Shown here piece by piece: positions 57,591 through 64,000 of a stretch of 64,000 nucleotides of DNA. Each line of letters begins with the position of its first letter. Within the stretch, counting starts at the first letter, position 1. Source of the stretch: Zhengitettix transpicula (Eukaryota > Arthropoda > Insecta > Orthoptera > Tetrigidae); contig CM073594.1 of the NCBI GenBank assembly GCA_037074705.1, positions 60,136,509-60,200,508 of the forward strand, in the 5' to 3' direction. The notes beneath the pieces were generated by a model that was not told where the DNA came from, did no database searches, and saw only the letters and a list, made by a program, of their open reading frames with translations. The position numbers and the translations under genes were made by a program.

Positions 57591-57994
57591 TTTCTTTGAA
57601 AAAGAACTTAATTATCATTAATTGAAGCCCCACAATTTCTTCATTTAAGTGGAGTATTATGAGTAATTTGTTTACAAAGACAAGATATTCAATTTTTAAT
57701 GCCTCCAAAATACAAGTATTAATAAGTCTGGATATTACAATATACATAAAGTTTGAGTAAATTTCACACTTCCCTGACTACTTCTATCAAAATTAAGTAC
57801 TGTAACATATCAGTTAGTTACAAGTTTGAACAAAAAAATTTATCCTACAACCACCGATTATTATTTTAAATTTATTTAAATTACATAATTGATAATTATT
57901 TTATTTATATAGAATATGTCGCTGAACATGTATAACAAGTATAAATATAATATAGAAACTTTTCATTCCATTTTTTAGTAACAGTCTATATGAG
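57591..57994. other. AT-rich spacer, nothing recognised
   Basis: A short minus-strand frame (57553-57747) is A/T-driven and not recognised. Confidence 0.45.
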
Positions 57995-58382
57995 GGTAAT
58001 CCACGTGGTGGCAACTCCCTTTTAATAGCATAGGAAGGGATTTGAAAGGGAGAATGTTTAAGTGTAGAAGAAGAAAGCCAAGAGTTAACTAGGAACCCCG
58101 GGCCATGATTTAAGGATCCTACCCAGCATTCGCCTAAAAGTGATGAAGGACAAATCCTAGAAAACCTGCATCAGGTAGGTCGGGCAGTAGGTACTTGTCC
58201 CACGCTCTTCCGATAGCAGGAGAGGGGTTTTCTGTGTGAACGCAGCATTCCCTTCTCCGTGCCTCGACCAGTTGAGAAGGCAGCTGGCCGACTATTCCAA
58301 TAGAAATAGCGGACAACTGTTACATTAAGGTCTGCGATCCCGAAACATACACCTCTCAAAAAATGTCGAAGAAGAAGAAGGT
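57995..58382 (+). mobile_element. retroposon with (GAA)n tail, copy 1
   Basis: It begins GGGTAATCCACGTGGTGGCA and ends in GTCGAAGAAGAAGAAGG. A second copy starts about 400 bases on. The (GAA)n tail is the same kind that ends the RTE-like LINE at 52447-52461, so this may be a SINE or LINE 3' segment using that machinery. No Pol III boxes are obvious and there is no coding capacity. Confidence 0.5.
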
Positions 58383-58400
58383 GTAGACAGGCTATGTATA

Positions 58401-58710
58401 GGGTAATCCACATAGTGGTAACTCCCCTCTTATAACATAGGAAAGGGAGTGAAAGGGGGGTGCGGAAAGGTAGAGCAAGGTAGCCAAGGGTTAACTAGGG
58501 TCACCGGGCTATTGTTTAAGGATCCTACCCGGCAAAGTGATGCAGGGAAAACCCTAGAAAAACCTGCATCAGTTAGGTCGGGTATTTGGTACTTGCCCCA
58601 CGCCCTTACGATGGCGGAAGAGGAGTTTGCTGTTGGGTCGCAGCTCTCCCCTCGCCGTGACCAGTTTAGGAGGCAGCTGGCCGACAATTTCAATAGGAAT
58701 ATCAATAATT
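58401..58710 (+). mobile_element. retroposon copy 2, lacking its tail
   Basis: It matches copy 1 from GGGTAATCCACATAGTGG through GGATCCTACCC, CCTGCATCAG.TAGGTCGGG and GGCAGCTGGCCGAC, then diverges before the tail. Its position directly after copy 1's tail suggests a tandem insertion or local duplication. Short frames on both strands are not conserved between copies. Confidence 0.55.
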
Positions 58711-59763
58711 TTTTAAGAAACATAAACACAATATCTGTAATGTTTTTCATTTTACCTTAGAGAGAAAAATGTTCACCAGTTTTTTTTATATTTTTGCTTC
58801 AGTCGTCCAAAAAATATATTGGGAACAATAATTCGCTGTAATACATATATCAGTCAGTATTATTTAAATTACGGTAATCATTTTAACTTTATGTCATGTT
58901 ATCAAAGAAGCTTCCGACTCAGCAAGTCGATATCGATATCAGTAATACTACACGTTATTCCAACCCCCACCCTTATAGTTTTATTACCATCTTTAAAAAC
59001 TTACGATTCATAGACGGTTATAAATATTTCGTTTGATTTCAGTGTGACATAATTTTTTTTATTCAAACGATAAAAAACCGATCTTTCTCGTCGTGTTCAA
59101 GCTGCTGTGGAAAAAATTATAAAGCGATAGAAACAACTGGGTTATAACGAGGCGAAAATATTTCCAAGTTATGGACACTAAAATCGTCGTAAAAGAGTGC
59201 CATAATTTTGTCTACGTATTCGATTGTATTCTGAAGCCAATATAAGCAAGAAACTAATATAATATTCACAGAGGGGGAAGCTTTTCGAGCAATAAAAAGA
59301 CTTTCTCAAGCCATTACAGTGCTTTACGATTGCTCGTAATAGTGCTTACATTGTAATAATGTCTCGCGAAAATTGGGATGAAGAACCTGTAATGTGTTAG
59401 GCAGTTTTACGTCTTCCGAGCTGAATAAATCTTTCCACGGTTGGTCCCAATGAGAATTAGGGTAGTTGCTCCATTTCCATATTTTACTTATACGAAAATG
59501 TGTGTGTGTGTGTGTGGTCCCTGAACGGTCGTTGCGGTGGAAGACATGTTGGCATATATATTCTTATTATGTGAGGAAGCGAATATTAAAGCCATAGAAA
59601 CAACTATAACTGTACAAAGTAATGACATTTCGTGTATAATTAAGACGAATTCTCGGAATAAACATTTTAATGAATGCAGAACTATTTTGACACCAGCAGT
59701 GGTTTCCTTTCCACTTAATTATCATTAGTTCTTACAAACACAATTAATTTATATTTCACAAAT
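58711..59763. other. mixed stretch with (GT)n at 59499-59517
   Basis: There is a GT run of about 19 bases and a slightly denser patch around it. A small palindromic GATATCGATATC word lies near 58930. No gene recognised. Confidence 0.45.
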
Positions 59764-60120
59764 TAACGACCTTTTCAGATATTTTATTCAACACTTTACC
59801 ACGTTTCAGTCCGCTTTTGTACTTTGATCAAGGTTCAATAATATTACTACGGTAACAATTGTGTGTCGAGAAATATTTCAAATCACAATTTTACAGTATA
59901 TAATTTATTATTATTATTGTTATATAATATTTAAACTCAAATCAGAAATTTCTCAACATTCATGCAATTTAACAATAAATGTTGCCAATTAAAAATTAAA
60001 TATGAACCTAAATTATTTCAAATTAAAATGGCATATTTATAAAAAACTATATATAAAGTGTAAAAATACTGGATTACAGATATTACTTGATTTTAAGTGT
60101 TACAAGTTGTTTTAATATTT
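59764..60120 (-). mobile_element. family B copy with hammerhead-like core
   Basis: Minus-strand 59785-59860 matches the 44.6- and 47.1-kb family B arms: TTGATCAAAGT..GACTGAAACGTGG then TAAAGTGTTGAATAAAA. AGT..ACT can pair as stem II. The words GACCTTTTCAG and TGTTGCCAATTAAA are also shared with those loci. The outward partner on the plus strand is not readable. Confidence 0.55.
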
Positions 60121-60479
60121 TACCAATACTTTCCACAATTAAAAATTATCAACGTTCCTCTGTATAAAAAATTAAACATATAACAAACATCGTATGACGT
60201 CAACTATGACGTAGAAAGGGGTAGACCGAGGTTGGAGTATGTTAGTAAATCAGGATGGATGTTGGCTGCAATAGTTAAGCAAAGGTGGAAAGATTAGAAA
60301 AAATAAATCTGTGAACTGACTACCACAACAAGAACACTGTGATAGGGGAAGAATGGTAGGAATCTAATGCGTGATATATCGTGACATCAGGTGAATTTTA
60401 TATATATACATATATATGTCTACAGTCATCAGTGTGATTCTGATAAAGGATTTATTAATAACCACCTCCGTTGTAGAAT

Positions 60480-60680
60480 TAGTCACCATTGTAACATTCC
60501 AGCAGTTGGGAATGGGAAGTTCAGATAGATCGTTCACTAACTGAGCTATACCTCCGTTAGCTCACCTGGCTACGGATCTAGAGGATAAAGGAAGAATTAA
60601 GAACAGGAAATAGGAAAGTCGGTAACGTGAGGGTTCGGGTTCAACTAATTGAACCTAGGCGTAGTGTTTGGTGTTTAATA
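60480..60680 (+). mobile_element. possible tRNA-derived SINE
   Basis: TTAGCTCACCTGG (near 60559-60571) fits a Pol III A box with one mismatch. GGGTTCGGGTTCAA (about 60629-60642) resembles a B box, 60-70 bases further on. The sequence does not fold as a tRNA and lacks an anticodon arm. No second copy was seen in the window, so the call is tentative. Confidence 0.33.
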
Positions 60681-60699
60681 AAAGTTGATGAAGAATAAA

Positions 60700-61010
60700 G
60701 AGATTCAAAAGTCAGAAATAAAATAAAGAAAGACAAACTGGCGGATAGCACCAGAAGCCACCGACCCGTCTGTAGGTTGGATCACGACTGCCGTTCCCAA
60801 GAAGCTCTGAACAATTGGAAGACTCCTTTTCCCCTCCCTGATGATTTTAAGTCTCCAATGAGAGCTCTTAGAGAAAGGAAGATTTATGCTGCCGTGGGCA
60901 TCGATGCACACGGCACCTAAGGTGCTGACTTGCGCTAGACTCAGTTTTCTTACAGCTGCGCCCACGTATGTCCGCTATGCGGAAGAGACGTTATAATAAG
61001 ATGGCACGTG
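60700..61010. other. denser unclassified block
   Basis: It has higher complexity, with a minus-strand frame of 86 codons (60705-60965) that shows no known domain. It could be an island like the others or a repeat fragment. Confidence 0.28.
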
Positions 61011-61316
61011 TAGAATATTATATTACACCATCATTGACACAAGTGCACGTTGACTTTCCTACTACATTATGACGACTATTTTTTAAAATTGAATTATTTT
61101 CAAAATCAACTTGACACGAAATATAATATACATCAATAAAAAACAGTTTTTGACCAGCAAAACAATAAACTGTATGCGCTTAAGGATATCTATATTTTAA
61201 AATATAGTTAGAAACGTAATATTTCTTTCTGACGTCTAGTATAAATAAAATAAATCAACCAATATAGTCGGGGTAATTTTATTTTAACGCAGAGAATTAA
61301 ATATCATGATAACAGA

Positions 61317-62000
61317 TCGTTTGGACCCAAATTTGGAACCTCATCAGGGACAAAAAACTATTCTGACTTCATTGGCTGATTTATTTATTTTGTGTAATAT
61401 TTATTTACCTTACTGACGTGTGTTGCTACAGTAATATCAATCGTTTATCTTCGCTCTAAATCCAAAATTTGAGGCTTTCCTATACTTATATGTGTCTTAT
61501 TTCCTGGTCAAGTCGTTTCTGATGCTCAAAAAACGTAATATTATATTTTACATATTCCTGATTTTGGGATCAGACATACGTATTCTGACCAATAATTCAA
61601 ACCCTTAGAAAATATTCGATAAATAAACCGAACCACATTATGTCCTCAATTAAACAATTTAATATAAACTGTAGGTAGTACATAAAAATCTGATAGCAGT
61701 TTTCGGATCCATCAAAATACATTAAATCTAAAGACCAACTACAAGTAAAACGAAGATGACGGTTTATGGACCAATATAATTATTCCACATTCTGTTGAAA
61801 TCAATACCTAAAATTTATATTAAATTGTGATATTGACGACTTGCATAGTTTGTTGTATTAATTACTCCAGTAAAATTGTTAAGTTATTTTATCTTTGAGT
61901 AGAAAAATTAGAAGTGTAAATGAATTCATTGATCCACTTGTTGCTATGCAGTGTCTGATGAAGAATACATTAAGAAGAAAAAGCGATTCGTCGAAATAAA
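61317..62000. mobile_element. wide outward hammerhead-like pair
   Basis: Minus strand: CTGATGA (61341-61347), GGTTCC pairing with GGGTCC (61335-61340 with 61323-61328, one mismatch), then AAACG. Plus strand: CTGATGA (61955-61961), GAAT..ATTC with a long loop, then CGAAAT at 61992-61997. Both face outward, 610 bases apart, with AT-rich DNA between. The arms are not otherwise clearly inverted copies. Confidence 0.45.
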
Positions 62001-62059
62001 AAGTTTAATTGGACAATAGCGCGGACGTTATTTGCCACTGTGATCCCTGGAGGGTAGAA

Positions 62060-62400
62060 ACCCACAATCACAGTTTCGTGAAATCAAGTTCTCTGAGTTT
62101 CCTCTTTGTTAAGCACGTGTTTCGACTTTATTAAAAGCTTCCTCATTCCTCCTTTTTTTAAGTCAAGGGGGGAGACAGCTTCTCTCTCTGTGTGTGTTTG
62201 TGGTCAGCAACTACCCGGAAAATCTCGGGGAAAAGAGAGACGGAGTAAGCCCAACCGATTTACTAAATCACGGTTGCTGATGAAATCACCATCAATTTCA
62301 ACTACAACAAGCCCATTTGTCTGCGTATGGCTCTCCACTACACACATTCCCACTCACCCTTTCCGCACATCCCTGGTCCGGTGACGATACACGTGTTTCT
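62060..62400. promoter_or_regulatory. GC-richer unique island 18
   Basis: A denser block with a GT-rich stretch near 62190 and a 92-codon plus frame (62106-62384) without recognisable domain. Composition resembles the other islands. Confidence 0.27.
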
Positions 62401-64000
62401 CCAAACAACACTAAATCTCATAATCCATATAAGTTCTCCACAGACCCATTATAGATATTAATAAATTTCAGAATAACATTTAGCAAACAGCTTAATATAC
62501 AGAAAAAATAAATATACTCACTTTTCATGCATATCACTAAATAATATTTACAGTACTACATAAAACTAATGGCACAGACTATATTTTAATAAATTGTCAA
62601 GACCTCGCTTGTAATTGTTAATTATGTCGTTGAAGTTATTGTATCTGTAAATGTAATTATAAATATATCATCAATAATTGTGAAAAACACCAGCCTATCA
62701 GGAAAAAAAATCATCAAATTTAAAACATTCTATTTGACACACACGACGTTTCACCTGTTGTATAATTTAAGTTATCTAGAAAAATTTTAATAAACCAAAG
62801 GTTGACAATTTTTTAATACAATTATGTTGAATTTTAATTTATACAGCATTAATCACAATTAACTATATGAAAATTTAAATTAACATAAATTTCTAAAAGT
62901 TTTAAATTTGATAATTTTTTCTGACTTATAGGCTGGTGCTCTTTATGTTTATTTAAACAGAAGTCAGATGATTATTTAACCATAAACATATAATTTATAA
63001 CATTTTTAGCCATTTTCGTTTTTATTATTAAGGATAATATAATTTTTCATTCATGCCGGATTTTTAAATATTAATAATTATAATTGTACAGGTCTATAAA
63101 ATAATTTTTTGAAATAAATTATTCTTAAATTATAATGGTTAAATCATTTACCACTATCGATGAATTTAACAACACCCCCTAGTTTCATATTAACATGATT
63201 AGATTTGAAATAGTTCTAAAGAAAATATTCTTTTCTAATCCTGTTTATATCCTGGGGGAAATTTTCAATAAGTCACGCGATGTCCATGTAACCGTACAGA
63301 AAATAGAACGCTTTATATTAAAAATTAAATAATCTTTAAGTGTGTGATGTCAGTGGGGACGAGGAATGTACATTGAATTCCACTTAACCTGAAAACTGAA
63401 ACGTTGTGAACGGCCCTCTATAATCCGTAATAACTGTTTGGCTTTTGATGTAGCAGTGGTTTTCAGATTGTAACCACTATTTGGAGGGTGAATTCTCATG
63501 TACGTTGTCCGGTGGTTTCGTCTCGAAAGCCACGTTAAATCCTCAAAATACACTCATCCGTTATTTTGCGTGGAAAACAGCGTTTTAATATGTGATTCAA
63601 TATATCTGTATAGAAGTTGGTAATATATAATTTTTTTTTCTATAAAATTTATCACAAAATTTGACGATTTACTTGATTATTTTACAAATTACCCAGATTT
63701 TCGTTTGCCTGAGACGATCACAATATGTTCTTAGAAAAATATTAATTCTCTGTTCTTTATAGAACATGAAACAAAAACTTAAACTGTTGGATTTAATTCG
63801 GCAGTCATTTAAATCCAGCTGGAGACAACTTAAGGGTTGGGTGGTGTGGCACAAGGTTCAATTCTAGACTTACCGTCCCTTTTAATTTATAAAAAGTTTC
63901 CTATCACGCTTAATAAAATCGACCTGTAAAGGTAAAACATTGAAAGAAATGTATTCAATTGAGTTATAAACAGGTTTTCCAAAAATGGATTAACATTAAA
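62401..64000. other. AT-rich end region with one hammerhead-like relic
   Basis: At 62740-62765 the minus strand reads GGTGAAACGTCGTGTG, the family E 3' half. A denser patch lies at 63340-63560 (67-codon minus frame, unassigned). AAGGTTCAATTCTAG near 63855 is weakly B-box-like. Nothing else is supported. Confidence 0.4.

Noticed and set aside
60555..60645. True tRNA gene
   Set aside because: A- and B-box-like words exist, but there is no anticodon arm and no acceptor pairing, so only a SINE-like remnant is possible.
1..64000. CRISPR arrays, bacterial operons or prophage
   Set aside because: No regularly spaced repeat-spacer arrays and no bacterial-type gene density or ribosome-binding sites; everything points to a eukaryotic genome.

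Overview
The window looks like intergenic or intronic DNA from an arthropod, most likely an insect with a fairly large, repeat-rich genome. It is AT-rich. I found no rRNA, no canonical tRNA, no CRISPR array, no operon and no convincing host protein-coding gene. The only recognisable proteins are remains of retroelements. The insect assignment is inference. It rests on the mix of elements (Penelope-like, RTE-like LINE, CTAGT-ended Helitrons, LTRs with 4-bp duplications) and on an arthropod-type TCAGT initiator.

Mobile elements. (1) LTR family A has three solo copies at 3018-4095 (+), 6876-7762 (-) and 23145-24265 (+). All start TGTAATATAA and end TACA; two have exact 4-bp target duplications and one has a 3/4 match. 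(2) LTR family D has a solo copy at 10990-11975 with duplication ATAC, and a second LTR at 34330-35300 followed on the minus strand by a tRNA-Lys-type primer-binding site (34308-34325). (3) A decayed Penelope-like element (PLE) fills 19850-22340: 5' region, reverse transcriptase, GIY-YIG endonuclease, 3' end. PLE fragments lie at 15977-16275, 40665-41230, 49800-50300, 53265-54240, 56316-56352 and 56590-57590. (4) The 3' end of an RTE-like LINE lies at 52394-53140 (-), ending in a (GAA)n tail. (5) Two Helitron-like elements lie at about 26015-27011 and 28078-28688, with a fragment at 16440-16620. (6) A two-copy retroposon with a (GAA)n tail lies at 57995-58710.

The most interesting pattern is a scatter of more than 20 hammerhead-ribozyme-like cores (CUGAUGA, short stem II, GAAACGU). 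PLEs are known to carry hammerhead motifs. Here many cores come as pairs in inverted arms, one on each strand and both facing outward: 6050-6275, 29169-29630, 44600-44870, 47148-47395, 50536-50826, 51871-52046 and probably 61317-62000. One core sits in a 104-bp insertion with 12-bp duplications inside LTR A2 (23465-23592). None is claimed to be active; most keep only one or two helices.

Between the repeats, about 20 islands of higher-GC, lower-repeat sequence recur every few kilobases. They hold homeodomain-type TAATTA cores, CpGs and dinucleotide runs, and resemble non-coding regulatory DNA around a developmental gene. That reading needs a cross-species alignment. One position (32089-32161) looks like a real core promoter: TATA box, TCAGT initiator and a strong splice donor.
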